DNA of 64,000 nt from Macrotrachela quadricornifera (GCA_022393335.1 JAJEKB010000312.1:105848-169847); one strand, 5' to 3'; numbered from the stretch's first letter, positions 1 through 14,003 are shown. Made by a program: numbers and translations. The notes: generated by a model not told the origin, from the sequence alone.

Positions 1-175
1 TTTTTCTAGTTCATCCTTAATTTCTGTTCTTTTTTAACACTCAGTTTTTTTTTAATCATCAATATGACTGTTTGCTTATGTTGCTATTTGTTTCTCTATC
101 GATAAGTATTGTATGTTTATATTTCAGATGTAGGTATTGTAGTTACAAATAAATTTTCATATATGTATTTATATA

Positions 176-2865
176 ATGGCGATAAAACGTAAAGATTTTC
201 AAAAGACATCATCAATTATACTTGAATTTTTGCTCAAATTACCAGATGAAGAAACAAGTTCACGTTTACGTGATACACTTTTACATGGTCTTCATTTTCT
301 TCAACAATATTATTTAATATTACAAAAACGTGATAAAGAACAAAAACCATTACAATGGACAATTGAACGTGGTTTAAGTCCATTAACACCATTTCGTGAA
401 GCACCCGATAAATTTGAATGGCCATGGATTGATGTTGAATCAAATAAAGTTAAGCAGACAATACCAAAACATTCATTAAATAATTTTGTTAATTTATCAC
501 CAATTATTGTTGCTGTACGTGAAGGTGATTTACGTTATGTTAAAGAATTATTAAATTCTGAACCAGAATTAATTGATCGTGTTGATTCATTTGGACGAGA
601 TTTATTAACTTATGCTGTACAATATCAACAAATAAATATTTTACGTTATTTATTACTTGAATGTAAACCATCAGCAAATATTAATGTTCAAGCTAATGAT
701 GGTTCAACATGTTTACATCGAGCATGTTATAGTGATGATGGACAACAATTTAATATTGATATAGTACGACTTTTATTAGAAAATAATGCTGATGTTTCTA
801 AACAAGATGTACATTTACGATCACCATTACATTGGGCTGTTTTAGCTGAAAATATTGATTGTTTAAAAATCTTAATTGAATATAATGCTGATATACATAT
901 AAAAGATGCTGATGGAATGACACCAGCTATGTGGGCTTGTCATCTTGATCGTTATGATCATTTTAAAGTATAATATTGTTATTTTATATCATATATGTAT
1001 TTTTTAAAAAAACAAAAAATATTTTTATTTAGGAATTATCTCGTTATATGAATGATATAATAGAACAAGATGATGATGGTCGTACATGGATTCATCATAG
1101 TGTACATAAAAGTGAATCATTAAAATGTTTAAAATCTTTATTATCATCTGAAACATTGCAGTTACGTGATAATGAAGGACGAACATGTTTACATGTTGCT
1201 GCTGAACAAGGTTCAGTTCATGCATGTCGATTAATCTTTGAAATGAGTGAACAACTTAATGATCATTCTTATGTACATGATGGTGATAAATATCGTCAAA
1301 CACCACTTCATTTAGCAACGAAAAATGGTCATGCACGTGTATTAAAAGAATTATTAGATCATGGTGCTGATCCACATCTTAAAGGTATATAAATTTATTT
1401 ATTTATTCATAATATATATTAATTTTTTTTTACAAATATAGATATTCATGGTATATCAGCATTTGATTATGCACAAAATCGTGGTCTTTATTTTTGTCGA
1501 AGTGTTTTTGAAGTTTATTTACGTGATAAACGTTCAAATAGTTTTGATGATCAATTATCAACAACACGTAGTCTTAATAGTACTAATAAAAATAATACCA
1601 TGAAAATGAATGGATTTGATTTAACACCAACGCCACCAGTTAATGGACATGCAAAATTTGTTCGTCATAATAATCGTCGATCTTTAACAAATTCATTACC
1701 ACAACCAAATCGTTCATCACCAACTCTATCGAATGAACAATTTTCTCGTACAACAAATTATCCAAATAGTTCATCAATTATATCAAATCGAGCTGATGAT
1801 GATGAAGATAATGATGAAATTAATCGACAACGTTATCGGCCACCATCATCAACAGGAAGTACTTCAGTTATTGGACCACCTGTTAAACCTCGAAAGAGTT
1901 CGACTACACCAAATAGTTCACTTATTAATACATCAAAATTACATAAAAATCATCATCATCATGTTGTTGTTACATCAACTCATTCAGATGTTGATGACGA
2001 TGATGAACCAAATAGTCTTGAAGGTCATGGCGGTCATAGTGATTTTGATGATGATCAATCACCAAGACCTGAAAGACCAAATTCTCGTCTTTCATTACGT
2101 AATAATGATGATCGAATGCAACAACAACAACAACAACAACAATATCAATCAAATGTTCCTCTTCGTCGACCACATTATAAACAACCGAAACATGTTAATC
2201 GACATTCAATGTATGATGATTATCGTTATCTTGATGAACAACAACAACAACAACCATCATCTTATGCCAAATCAAAACAACAAAATCGTTCAACAGTAAA
2301 TAAAGAATTTCCACATCCATCATCAAATCGTATTGGGTCAGGTGGTGGGAATCAATCAGCAACTAATCGACTTAAATCTGGTTCAAAATCAAGTTCAAAT
2401 GAATCTATTCCTACACTTGATTTAACCGTTGCTGGTCAAAAAGTATTTCGAAACAAACAACAATCTGATATACATCTTTCAAATTCATTACCACCAACAA
2501 ATGCTATGCGACCACCAAGTGGTCGTCTTAAACCAATTAGTAGTGCAAAATCAATATCATCTTATACCGATGAATTATCTCCAATGTCAACAAAAACATT
2601 AGAAGATGTTACTAATAATGTTAAACAAATATCATCGTTACCATCAAAAACCCATATGTATAAAAAGAAACTTGCACCATTAAATAATAGTAATGATATA
2701 ATGAACAAAAAAAATTCGTATCGGTCATCAATTGATCAACAACCATATATAATTGATGATGTACCTTCAGACAGGTCAGAAGAAACAAGTGGTGGGACGA
2801 GTACAGGAGGAGGACGAGATATCAGATCATCAAGCGGAAATGATAAACGCTCAAAATATCATTGA
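176..2865 (+). CDS. Ankyrin-repeat protein with long disordered C-terminal tail
   Basis: Three exons, 176-967, 1033-1384 and 1442-2865, join in phase to about 855 residues. Residues ~105-420 carry ankyrin repeats, with typical helices such as TPLHLATKNGHARVLKELL and HLRSPLHWAVLAENIDCLKIL. About 435 residues follow that are rich in Ser, Asn, Gln, Asp and His, with poly-Gln runs and no globular look. Ankyrin repeats usually bind partner proteins; this one has no enzymatic domain. The overall plan (ankyrin block plus unstructured tail) recalls inversin or ANKRD55-type proteins, but I cannot choose an orthologue. The ATG at 176 is the first in frame after a pyrimidine-rich AG at 126-127; an upstream exon outside the window is possible. 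An AATAAA-type signal lies near 3106. RASGEF1 follows 293 bp downstream on the same strand. Confidence 0.85.
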
Positions 2866-3150
2866 CATATATTCATTCTTTTTTCTTTTTAATTTTCTTT
2901 ATTACAAAAAAAAATTCCGTCCAAATTTTTTTAATAATAAAATAATGCTTCTTTTTTGTGTATATATATTTTTTATATAACAGAAAAAAACAAACCAATA
3001 ATAAGTGAATGAAATAATTGTTTTCATTATTTTTTTTTCCTTTTTTCTTTCTTTGTATGAACTTTGTTTTTTTATAAAACAAACGAATAATAACAATTAA
3101 CTACAACAAAATAAAATCTTATCTTGTTTTTTCTTTTTTCTTTTTCTCAT

Positions 3151-3152
3151 AG
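3151..3152 (+). promoter_or_regulatory. Splice-acceptor-like AG just before RASGEF1 start (candidate trans-splice site)
   Basis: A long T/C tract ends in CTCATAG six bases before the ATG at 3159. No matching donor or in-frame upstream exon is seen. In animals with spliced-leader trans-splicing, the leader is joined at such a site. The leader RNA itself is not seen here, so this is inference. Confidence 0.4.
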
Positions 3153-3158
3153 TGTATT

Positions 3159-6100
3159 ATGAATGGTTATATATACAGTCATGATCCCTCATACGAATGT
3201 TATACTTGTGATGATCCAGTTTATCGCAATAATTATTCATCTAATTCTATATTAAATACCTCAAAGATATATTTTCGTCATTCATATTCACCATGTAATC
3301 AAGAAAATCCTTCTTCGTCACAAATTAAACAAACAAATTCAGTTAATCAACAATATTTATGTATGGATAATTTTCAACCAAAACAACGATTAAATATTAA
3401 AAAGTACAATTTCGAAAATACTATATCATCATCATCATCAAAAGCATATTATGATCGTATACATGCACAAGTTCGTTCAAATATATCCGTTCCTTCACCA
3501 ATATTAGAAGTACATAAATTCGATAAAAATATTCACTTTATTTTGTTTTTCTTTTATAGTCCTCGACACCTAGTCGAACACCAATAATTGATGATTTTCC
3601 TCTAAATTCATTAGGAAATGATGGAGATTTACCACTTGATTATCCTCATTACACAATAGATTCGCTTATTCAACGATTAGTTCCTAGTGTTACTTATATA
3701 CCAAAGGTTTCAATTTTTTTCTGCATATACAATATTAATATTATAAATAAGCTTTTTTTGTTACTAGTTAACGAAAGACAAATTCTTTAATTATGAATGA
3801 CTAAATTTGAAAAAAAAACTTACATTTCATATTTTTAATTCCATATTAAAATTTTAAATAATCTTTCTTTTTCAGCAATCATTTATTTATCCAATGCTTA
3901 TGTGTTCAAGAACTCATATTCGACCAAGTTTATTACTTAATAAATTAGCTTATTTCACAATGAATTCAATAAAATATTCGACTCGTGTATGTAGAAGAAT
4001 AAAAACGAAAAAAAAAAAATTTATTTTTAAATTATATTTTTTCTAGGATCAAAGTATTCGAATAATGCGTAATTTTCTTTATGTTTTATCACAATGGACA
4101 CGTACATTTCCATATGATTTTCGTAATACTGAAATAACAACACAATTAGATGGAATTTTAAGAAAACTTAATTCTTACGAACCAAGTCTTCAATCAGATA
4201 TAGATTACATACGTAAAAAACTAAACTCAAAAGTAAATTAAAATAGAAAAATTTTCTAATAATTGGTTTTTTTTTGTTTTATCTATTTATTTAGTTAAAA
4301 GCATTAGAAAATTATGAAGAATATATTCGACAATTAGATAAAAAAGCATTAAATAAATTTAATCATACGACATTATTTGTAAAAATAATATTTTGTTCTT
4401 TATTAAATTAAAATATTTTTTCTTCCTAGACTGATATTATAAATGAATGTCCAACATCATTATTATTTGCTCAACAATTAACTTATATTGAACTGGTATT
4501 AATTTATCCTAATATAACGTTATGCAGCGCATATACATAGGAGAATATATTTTAACTAGAAAACTTGAGTAACTTCAAAGTAAATTCTTTTAGTATCAAC
4601 ACGACTTTGATCAATTAAAGTTTTTTATTGATTATTTTCATCTAGTTATGTAATTTGTCTCAGACTGGTTAGTAAAGAAGATTAAGAGTAATACTGTTAT
4701 AGTTGGTCACTGTCATATCGATCATAGTCTTTTCCCATTAATTTTCAAACATGTTACAATGCATTTGACAATAGTTTATCAATAATATTGATGATCAATA
4801 GTATTTTTGTTGATCATAACAGGATTCATAATGTCATTTTTTTCTTTAACCTATATCTCAAAATAAGAATGTCTTTGGATTTATATATCTGTCACCTTTG
4901 AAGTAACATGTTTTACATATGATCGGAACCATAAATCATATTTAATTATTCTTTATATAGTTGATCTTGGTGCATCATGAAATTTAATCAATTGTTTTGC
5001 TAATGTTTCCCTTTTTGACATGAAAAAAATGATGATTCACGTAGTAGTGAATCAATCATAGGTTTTCAGCTGTAATCTATACATGTTTCCAAATATAGTG
5101 TAACTGATTCTTTGAACATTTTGATTCATTTATATATCATTGATGTTTCAATTTTACGAAAATTCTCTATTCAATAAGTTAAGAATAAAAACTTTGAAAC
5201 AGACTTCATTTATTAATTTTATATTTTTTCATAGGATAGATTAAAACCAATTGGTGCTGAAGAATTCATACAATATTTTATAATGAAATTAGCATCAGAA
5301 GAAGCACGAGCACATCCAAATAGAACAAATACTAATGAAACAATAGCATCAAATAATGATATATTAGATGCAGTTCATGATACAAAATTAACACATTGTC
5401 TTGAAACTTACATACAATGGTTTAATCGTTTAACTTTTTTTGTTACGACAGAAATTGTTAAACATACACAAAGACGTTTACGTATACGACTTATTAATTA
5501 TTTTATTGATACTGCTTATGAATGTTTACGTTTACAAAATTTTAATTCAATGATTGGAATAATTGGTAAATGAATTTATATTAGAAGTAAAATAATTCAT
5601 GTATAGACAAGAAATTTCTTCAAAACGATTCTTCTTAAGTATTCTATAGTATATATCAGAACAACTCTATTGATTTGCTTGTAAATTCAAAAGGTAGCCT
5701 ATATCTTTCAAAACAATAACTTATATTAATCAATGATTTTAAGATATGAAATTTTGCTGTTACATATAAAATTTGATATTTCATCATTATTTTAGGTGGT
5801 TTAAATATGCAACCAGTTAAACGTCTAAAAAAAACGGTAAATAGATATATATATATATTTTTTTTTTCTTATTTTAAATAAAAATATTTTTAGTGGGAAA
5901 AAATTCAATTAAATAGATTTCAACAACTTGAAAACTATACAAATGTATCAAAAAATTTTTCGAATTATCGTCATATATTTAAAACAGCTATGGATGATGC
6001 TAGAACACATAATTGGAAAACAGATAAAATAGTTATACCATTTACTAGTATTATTGTACAAGATGTTTATTATATAAAAACCCATAGTAAAGATTATACA

Positions 6101-6826
6101 ATAGAAGGTGGTATTAATTTAAAGGTTTATTTTTTCTTTCGTTTTATATTTAATAAATATAACATTTAAATTTTCGTATAGAAATATTATTCAATAGCAA
6201 ATTTTATTTCGGAAGAATTTGTGCAATGTAAACAGAGTAAAGTATGTAATATATTTTCAAATAAAATCTATAGTCTTTGAATATTCTTTAATTATTTTTT
6301 ATTTTATTAAATAATAATAATTTAAAAAAAAACCGTATTTGCTATTCTATTACAGAAGATTAATGATTTTTTCAAAGTTTCAGGAATGATGATAAAGCAA
6401 ATAAAGCATTTACTTAGATTATGATAACAACCTAACTAATTTTGATGATTTTCCGGATGTTTTCTATTAAAATATAATGAAAAATATATAAATAATAAAT
6501 ATTTCAAGTTTTAATATTTATTTTAGTGTTCATTTGAACGAAATGATGTAATTATTAATTATATAATTACATCACCAACATATAATGAAGATTGTAAGAT
6601 GAATATATTTAAATATTAATTATTTTTAAAATATATTTATATAATTTTAGCTTTAATGCTTGCTTCATTTGAATGTGAACCACCAAAGACACAGAATGAA
6701 AAAGATAAATGGACTATACTTCAGTAAGATAAGATAAAATAGATTTTATTAATCATATTATATTTCATATTTTCTTTCTTTTTGCTTTTTTTTTTGTTAT
6801 TTAGAACATCAGTGAATAAATCATAG
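3159..6826 (+). CDS. RASGEF1: RasGEF domain-containing protein, RASGEF1 family
   Basis: Thirteen exons in consistent phase give about 589 residues: 3159-3509, 3560-3706, 3876-3986, 4047-4232, 4295-4378, 4430-4495, 5235-5565, 5796-5836, 5894-6124, 6182-6241, 6527-6593, 6651-6723, 6805-6826. Residues 1-120 are a low-complexity lead. A RasGEF-N (REM) domain follows at ~140-240 (DSLIQRLVPSV, then QWTRTFPYDF). The CDC25-type catalytic RasGEF domain covers ~300-560, with LFAQQLTYIEL, FNSMIGIIGGLNMQPVKRLK and an ASFECEPP end typical of RASGEF1A/B/C. Such proteins activate Ras-like GTPases (family members act on Rap2) in the cytoplasm. The lead makes it longer than the ~470-490 residues usual in vertebrates. 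Most introns are near 50-60 bp; that at 4496-5234 is 739 bp and empty of exons. Confidence 0.93.
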
Positions 6827-8100
6827 TGAAAATTTTATATTTAGTCGTTCTATTTTGAATAAAAATCAGATGTTTTTGTTTTTGTTATTTTAAACTCTTA
6901 TTCATCTTTTCCAATATTTGCAATATTTTATTCTCAATATTGTTTTGACGAGAAAAAAACCCAATTTTTTATTTGTCAATTTTCTTTTCATGTGTGTAGT
7001 CACGAAGAAAACAAGCGACTTCGTTTTTTTTTCTTTTTTCGTTCTGGATTTAGATATTTATTTCTTGTGTATACTGGCAATTTGCTCAAATGACAACGTA
7101 AATTCTTATATACATGTATACCTTAGTCTATATAAGTCTCTCTTTTTTCGTTTCTCCTATTTTTTTGTCGTTATTGCTCGAATACTCTCTATACAGCATT
7201 ATTCTTTTTTTTTTTTGTAAGCAGGCTAGTATTACTTATGTGCACACCAAAAGTGAATTTGCTATTCCATCTCGTTTTTTTCTTTTGTAAGCACTGTGTT
7301 CTCTATTCAATAAATGTATTCGAATCAAGGAACAATAGAAGCGATTATTATTCTGTCTTATTCGTTCTTTTTAAATACATGTCAATGTATGTATTAATCA
7401 TTTGTCGAATTAAATTAAATGTTTAGGAACAATCATATGGTGGTCTTTTCATGTATAATGTACTGTTGACGAAAATGATGACGACCTATTGTGTCGAAAG
7501 AACGAGATCAAACCATTTCTTTTTCATTCTCACAATATGAATATACATTAGCATAAAAAAATAATCGTTTTGAACCATAACGATTAAGAGAAAAAGAAAG
7601 AGAGAGAGAAAGAGAGAAGTTGTCAACAATAATATATATATATATATATATAAGAAGGATCAGGTATATGTATATATATTTACATATTACCACTGTAAAA
7701 TAGTAGAAGACACCTAGTGTGATCAACAACAGATGAGAGGTAGGTTTTTTTTTCTTTAAGATTATATTTGATGTTTGCTGATGTTAATGTAGAAAAAATA
7801 ATGATGAAGAAGAAGTAAAAGAGAACTAGAAGAAAATGCACGACATATTTCAATATTCTTCCTTACCTTTATTACATGATGATGGTTCTCTCCTGCTGTG
7901 TTTAACTCTTTCATTTCATCCATACTCTTTCATTTATTTCAACAAATAGAATAAAATCTTTTGCATTCGTATATTCATATAATAATTTTACCATCAACTC
8001 GAATATATTTGTAAGCATCATCACTATTTCTTAGCTATATTCTTTTTAAATAGGTGTGAAAATTTCAATAGATATTATTTCTTTTTTTTTATTGATATAG
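6827..8100. other. Intergenic AT-rich DNA after RASGEF1
   Basis: No credible coding exon is seen. The stretch probably holds the RASGEF1 3' untranslated region at its left end. A GA-rich run lies at about 7589-7619 and a TA dinucleotide run at about 7632-7652. Confidence 0.5.
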
Positions 8101-8190
8101 TTGGCCGAGTTGCCTCTTTGGTATTCAATCTCTATGACTGTTTATTATAATCTCATAAAGCTTGAATACCGGAGGATGACTCGAACAAAA
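8101..8190 (+). ncRNA. mir-9: mir-9/mir-79 family microRNA precursor hairpin
   Basis: The sequence folds into a hairpin: the block ggtattcaa (8120-8128) pairs with ttgaatacc (8162-8170) and pairing continues outward to GAGT (8107-8110)/ACTC (8179-8182). The 5p arm at 8115-8137 starts TCTTTGGT, the mir-9 5p start and seed. The 3p arm at 8155-8177 starts ATAAAGCT, the mir-9*/mir-79 seed. The loop of about 17 nt is in the usual range. Both arm starts, the spacing and the pairing agree with bilaterian mir-9 precursors. It lies between two convergent protein genes and appears to be its own unit. Middle and 3' parts of both arms diverge from the insect and vertebrate sequences, which is common for this family. 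Mature ends are inferred from homology. Confidence 0.82.
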
Positions 8191-8602
8191 TGGTGGTCAT
8201 TATTGAAAAAAATAATTTCCTTATTTTCATTTCATTAGCCTAGTTTTTATAATTAAATTTTTTTCCTTTTTCTCAATATTTGATTTTATAAGTACATAAA
8301 TATAATTTTTTTTTATGCTTTTTTTCTTTGTTTGTTATATACACGTAAACGAACAAAACAAACGTTCAGATGGCAATGTAATAGGAGACGAATTTCAGAA
8401 ACAAATATAAAGGGAGAGAAGATTTGCTCTTTAGATAAATATATATATATATTTTTCTAATGTTTTCCTGTACTTCCACTTCTTTATTATTTTCTCTCTC
8501 TCTCACATGATGATGACGCCTTTGGATTTAAAGAATGGTTGGGACAAAAGATTCTTTTAAACATCGATTTGTTGAGTGTAATGATGATGATAATAATAAT
8601 TC
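8191..8602. other. Intergenic spacer with no gene seen
   Basis: AT-rich sequence with a TA run near 8440-8452 and a CT run near 8493-8505. No exon or structured RNA is evident beyond the mir-9 hairpin to its left. Confidence 0.4.
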
Positions 8603-9793
8603 TTATATTTGCTTATTGTTCCGTTGTTGATCAACAATCGATTCAATGTCAGACAGTTTGGATACTGATGATGACACGAACGAAGGATTAATATTAGGTG
8701 TATTAGAATGTGTTATTGATGATGATGATAAAGGAGATGATGATTCCGATGATGGCCAAGAGAATGATGTCGAATAAGACTGAACATGTCGACAATAGTC
8801 TAAATCAGGATGATATTTGCAAAGACGTTCAATTTCAGGATATCGCTAAAAAACCGAAATAAATTGAAAAGAAAAAATAATATGTATATATAATAATTAT
8901 AATATATCCTACTCCTTCTTGTACTTCTTGTAATGTTTGATTGCAAAATTGTTTCATATCAACTGAACTTTCTTCAATCTTTGCTAGACATACTTGCATA
9001 ATCAATTTTTGTCTGAGCTAAAAACAAATTATATTTATATAGGATTTTCTTAATAGTTTCAATATACATACGTCAGTCTCCATATCTATCTCTTGTCTTT
9101 TTTGATACAATGTTTTATCTTCATTGAGACTTCGCGCAAATCGACGATAAATAAATCTCTATAATATATGTATATAAATAATAATAGATTTTTGAAGATA
9201 ATAAAACTACCTTAGTTCCAGCATTCTGATTAATAATCATGTATCGGTTGATATTATTACAATAACTCGTTCCGGCACCGATTATTTTGCAATAATAGAT
9301 CAGAAATGGAAAATTCTAAATAAAAGACAACAAAATGTGAGCAGAACGGCATATATTAACATAAAATCACTAGTCTCATACATCATGTCGGAGGACTACT
9401 AATTAATACTACTACTATCACTGATTATTATGTATATTTTTTGCAAAGAAAACTAAAAATTTCTTTAATATTACTTACACCCGTAAGTGCCGACTGTAAT
9501 GTTTGATCACAGAGGTTCTGGATAAGCATGTCGGTCTTGTCGGATGAACACGTACCAACAATGAAACTGGCTAACTACATACGCATAAATAAATTATTAA
9601 TGAATATATTTCAAGTATATTTATATTTACATACATCATATTCGGTTAGTTCACGTTTTGAGAGACGATACTAAAAATAAAATAAAATAAAAAATTATTA
9701 ATTAAAATTTTTTAAAATATATACTTGTTGTGTTGGTTGAAAGGAAAAGGCGCCAATAGTCAATAACAATAGGGTGAACATTTGAGATTTCAT
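8603..9793 (-). CDS. Small secreted Cys-containing protein, family unknown
   Basis: Seven short exons on the minus strand join perfectly in phase (all introns fall between codons): 9725-9793, 9635-9670, 9479-9574, 9211-9315, 9072-9158, 8913-9017, 8603-8845. They encode about 246 residues. The first exon is a clear signal peptide (MKSQMFTLLLLTIGAFS). The mature part has eight cysteines, for example in GTCSSDK, QNLCDQ, YYCK, TSYCNN, QVCLAK, QFCNQ, LCKYH and DYCRHV, suggesting up to four disulfides. The last ~65 residues are Ser-rich. The helical, evenly spaced Cys pattern loosely recalls small secreted helical proteins, but I recognise no family and assign no function. No single exon is long, so simple ORF scanning would miss the gene. 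Confidence 0.78.
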
Positions 9794-12700
9794 TGCAATG
9801 GCAAGATGTTAATAATGAGTAAATAATAATAATAATGATGGCAATGAAGAGGAAATCAAAATGAAAAAGGATGAAGATGACCTGCAACAATAAACATATC
9901 AAATATAAAACACTAATGTCAATTGCTTATGTTAAATATAAAAGCAGAATCCGTTGTTCCCGACCGGTTTAGCGTGTTCAACTAACCAAGCGCATGACGA
10001 TCATTTGTCATCTAACTTTTTTCTTCTCTTTTTTTTTCTTCTTTCTTCCTCAAAGACAGTTATAAGTTAGGATTGATTAGCTTGTTGATGACTTTTGAGA
10101 GGAAACTAGAATGATCATCATTGTCATTACAAGCACAGAACTTACCAATGAAACAAATAGTAAAAACAACAAGAGTCTATAAAGAAGAGGGAAAAAAAAA
10201 GACAAAACTGTATTTATATGTAAAATATATTGTATTCTGTTTCTATCTAGTTTAACATTTTCTCGATTATTGATGTTCTTGTTAATGATGGTAAAGAATA
10301 ATATATATATATATATACAATAGGAAAAAAAAAGAAAAATGAGAAAGAAAATGGAAAAAATATATACATGAATGCTTATATGCAATACATACTTGTCTAT
10401 TCGACAAAGCGTTTGTCTTTAGTTGATAGAATAAGATAACGTATAGTATAAATTCAGGAAACTCATTAGTATAAAGTGATCTTAGTAAAATAATATTTCA
10501 CACATAGTATAAGATCTGTAAGAAGTAAGAAGAAAAAAAAAGAAAAGAAGAGATAGACACATTTTTTTGTCACGTATATTTTTATTCCTATATATGCTTG
10601 TTTCTTATTATCTTTTCTAATTCATTCAATAAAAAAAAAACATGATTAGAAAATAACTAGTTAATTCTTTGCATGTTAAATATACCAATATCTAGTATAG
10701 ATGAAAAGAATTAACAAAAAAGAAACGATAAAAAGATAAAGATCAAAACTAATTATATATTTAGTATTAATCACTATTAACTCTCTAAATTGATTCCCTC
10801 CTCCGCAGACGCCTACATCATTCTAAATATAGTAAAGATCGTACGAGAAAACTCTTTCATTTATAATAATAATTATGCGTAAACACAATAATATTTGTTT
10901 CAGTGATTACACTGTATTCTAGATCAGTATATATTATAGCTATCATTGAATGAAAAGAATTTAATAATATACTATTGTTACCTCCTTTTCTTTTATCTCA
11001 TAGAAAAACGATAATTTCTAACTGATTTAAAAGAAAAACAAACTATTCAGTGACGTTTAGTTTCTAGTTTTGTTTTCTATTTCGGACAAAAAATGATCGA
11101 GAAACAATATTGTTACATTTTAATTGAAGACAACAAAGGAAAACAAAAAATTCTTTCCTGTTTTTTTTTCTAGTCACCATTTCATTCAATAGTAATAGAC
11201 TACTATCACAGTTCGTATTATTAACATATTCTTTTAGAAAATAGTAAAAAACTTTGATCTTTAACTAATATAACATTACCTTTTTTCTCTATTGTAGAAT
11301 TTTATATAACAGTCGTTTACTAATGGCAAGCCAATATTTCTGTATTATATATATTGCAATTTAATCTATGTTCTGACTAAATATTTATTATTGTTATATT
11401 TTTTTTTAAGAATGTGTATTAAGGGAAATAAGAAGAGTTGGTCATAAATAAAAATTATTATTAAATGAATTAGTGCCCATAAGTCATGTTAATAATCATG
11501 GATTTTTTTTGATAGAAATCGCTTGAGAAAAATAATGAAAATTCTTAACTATTAAGATCAATATTATTTATCAATAGGTCAAAACAACACACTGAATAAA
11601 TCTCGTGGGTTATTTAGTAAATTATAGATATAATTCTCAAAAGAATAACAAACATTAAAACTACTAGTATTTTCTAGATAATATCTAGGTTTGAAGCAAT
11701 TATCCCGAGAATCATACGCGTAAATGACGAATAAAAGAAAAAACTAGTGATCTATAATTGAAAAAGTCATGCTTCTATATATTGTAAACTTCCGTTTATT
11801 CATTCGGTATGTCTAATGTAAAGCTATTTATCTGTAAGGCTACTAATAAATTTTTTAAATTATATTTTCTGTTTTTATATTAATAGATGCAAAATCTTAC
11901 AGAAAATAGGAAAAAAAAATGCGGATAAAAAATTCATTGGTTCATTTACGTTATTATAGATATTAACATAAAATAAATTCATATATAAATAATAAAAGAA
12001 AAGTTAAGGATGCATTCTCAATAAAAAAAAAATATAACTATAAAGGTTATTCCAATTTTTCATTTGAAATAGTAGATTTATTATATGCATGATTTATGAG
12101 TAATTTGAACATTCACGTACATTACTAATTGAAATCATTGTCATCATCATCTTTATGCGTGCTTCAATGAATGTTTGATTATGCACGCTAACATATAATA
12201 CTTACTAAGCTGCTTCGAAAAAATCTTGTTATATAAAAAAAAAAAGATTACCTTGATTAATATGATAGAATAAAAACTACTTTTATCCTATATATATTAT
12301 AGAAAACGTTATGTTCGTGATTTTATACGATATTTTTAAAACTTTCTTTTTTTTTAACTTCTAGTACGTCACCACAGACATAACAATATACTTGAATGCT
12401 TAAATTAATTATAATGACTAAAATAAAAATAAAAAATGCTAAATCTGATCTTCTTCTGTTGTACAAGCAGGCTAATTTCGCAGTATTTTTTTTAATTATA
12501 AAAGGATAAAAAAGCAATTATACAATTGTTATCAAATATGAAAATACTCTTTACTTCTATATTTGTATTATTTGTACTTATTATGATAGAGAATATTATT
12601 TAAGGTCAAGTTTTTTATTAAATAAAAAAAGAAACAATTCTTATGCTATACAAAAATAATTTACTAAAAAAAGCTTACTTCTATTTAATGAGGTGTTTTT

Positions 12701-14003
12701 TTAGAAATAATTATTCAATAGAATAGAATAAGAATATCATCAAATTCAAATACTTATGTTTTGTTAAAGCTCTTGAAAAATAAAATTATCATTGTTAACT
12801 TAGACAATACTAAAGATTTAATTGTCAAAAATTTTAATTATATCAAAACCTTTATATATTTATTTACGTTTATTAAATACAGCAACTAAATCGATTAAAA
12901 AACGATGATGTATTAAATTCAATCAAATAGCAAAAGATTCAATATAAGAAAATGTAAAATAACAAAAAGAATTATAATATACTCTACAATTTAATATGTT
13001 ATCTCAGTTATTTTCTTATTTTTTAATTAAATATTTATAAGGTATAAAGTAATATAATAGAAAATGCCATATAAGTTAAATTATTTTTTTTTTTTATCTT
13101 TAACATCATTAGTAATCAGACAAGATCAATTTTTCAGATGATTTTTTTTATGGTGTTTTCTGTGATCTAAATATGTAATCTTCATAAACTAATAACTTTT
13201 TTCTTTTTATTACTAGTTAAAAAAGAATAAATGAATCAGATAATGTTACAGGGTTATTTGTCAGTAACGAACATCATCAAATATGTATCTATCATAATAG
13301 AAAAGATAAATACTAGATGAAATATGCATACAAAAATAGATATCGAGGGTTAGAATGAATTTTATATTTATTTCATTTTCTTTTCTTCTTTACATTTACA
13401 TTTCGTTGTTTTACTATTCGAAATATGACTATTATATACTTTCATTATTTATTTTTGTTTGTTGCCTTTTCATTCTTTTACTATTTGAATAGATATTAAA
13501 ATCAGGATATGACTAAATTGTAAGACGTAATTGTGCTTTTGCGTATCTACATCGATGAATAATTTTTATTTCCTACGTCATGAATATGCACTTGATATAT
13601 TTCAACTATGAAATAAAAGCTCTACAAATTTTTAAAGAATTTTGAATTACAACATTTATAATTCTTATAAATGATGTTCTTCTTCAATGAAATATGAACA
13701 AAATTAAGAAATGTAATCAATATTTAGTATCCTAATTTATTTTAAAGAGATCTCTAAATAGTATCAATAAAAGATAAATTTTGCAAAATATATTACTTTT
13801 TCCTCATTGATGCAAATGATTCATTAGTATAATAATATATTCATTCATATATTTTGAAAAAAAAAAGTTTTTTAATTCAAAATGAATTATTATAAAAAAA
13901 AAAAAAAGAAAATTTTCATTTTTAGAACATAATACGCTTTTAACGGTTTATTTGAAAGTCATGTTTATATAAATAGATAAATAATATTTTAATTAACATT
14001 CTT
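9794..14003. other. 4.2-kb AT-rich intergenic region, no gene seen
   Basis: Both strands were read for exon-like codon patterns bounded by splice sites, and none was convincing. There are poly-A/T tracts and a TA run near 10301-10317. The right end is the 3' flank of the STRA6-like gene and the left end the upstream flank of the secreted orphan. Confidence 0.5.

Noticed and set aside
1733..2299. Second plus-strand frame of 188 codons with poly-Asn, and the antisense frame at 1970-2173
   Set aside because: Frame-shifted shadows of the Gln/Asp/His-rich tail of the ankyrin gene.
4680..4730. A stretch in the RASGEF1 intron beginning taatactgt, like the start of miR-8/200
   Set aside because: No complementary arm is found at hairpin distance on either side; chance match.
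6918..7426. Two Phe-rich frames after RASGEF1
   Set aside because: Translated T-rich 3' flank; no start context or homology.
10077..10385. Minus-strand 102-codon frame rich in Phe, Ile and Tyr
   Set aside because: Composition is that of translated AT-rich simple sequence with no domain or start context.
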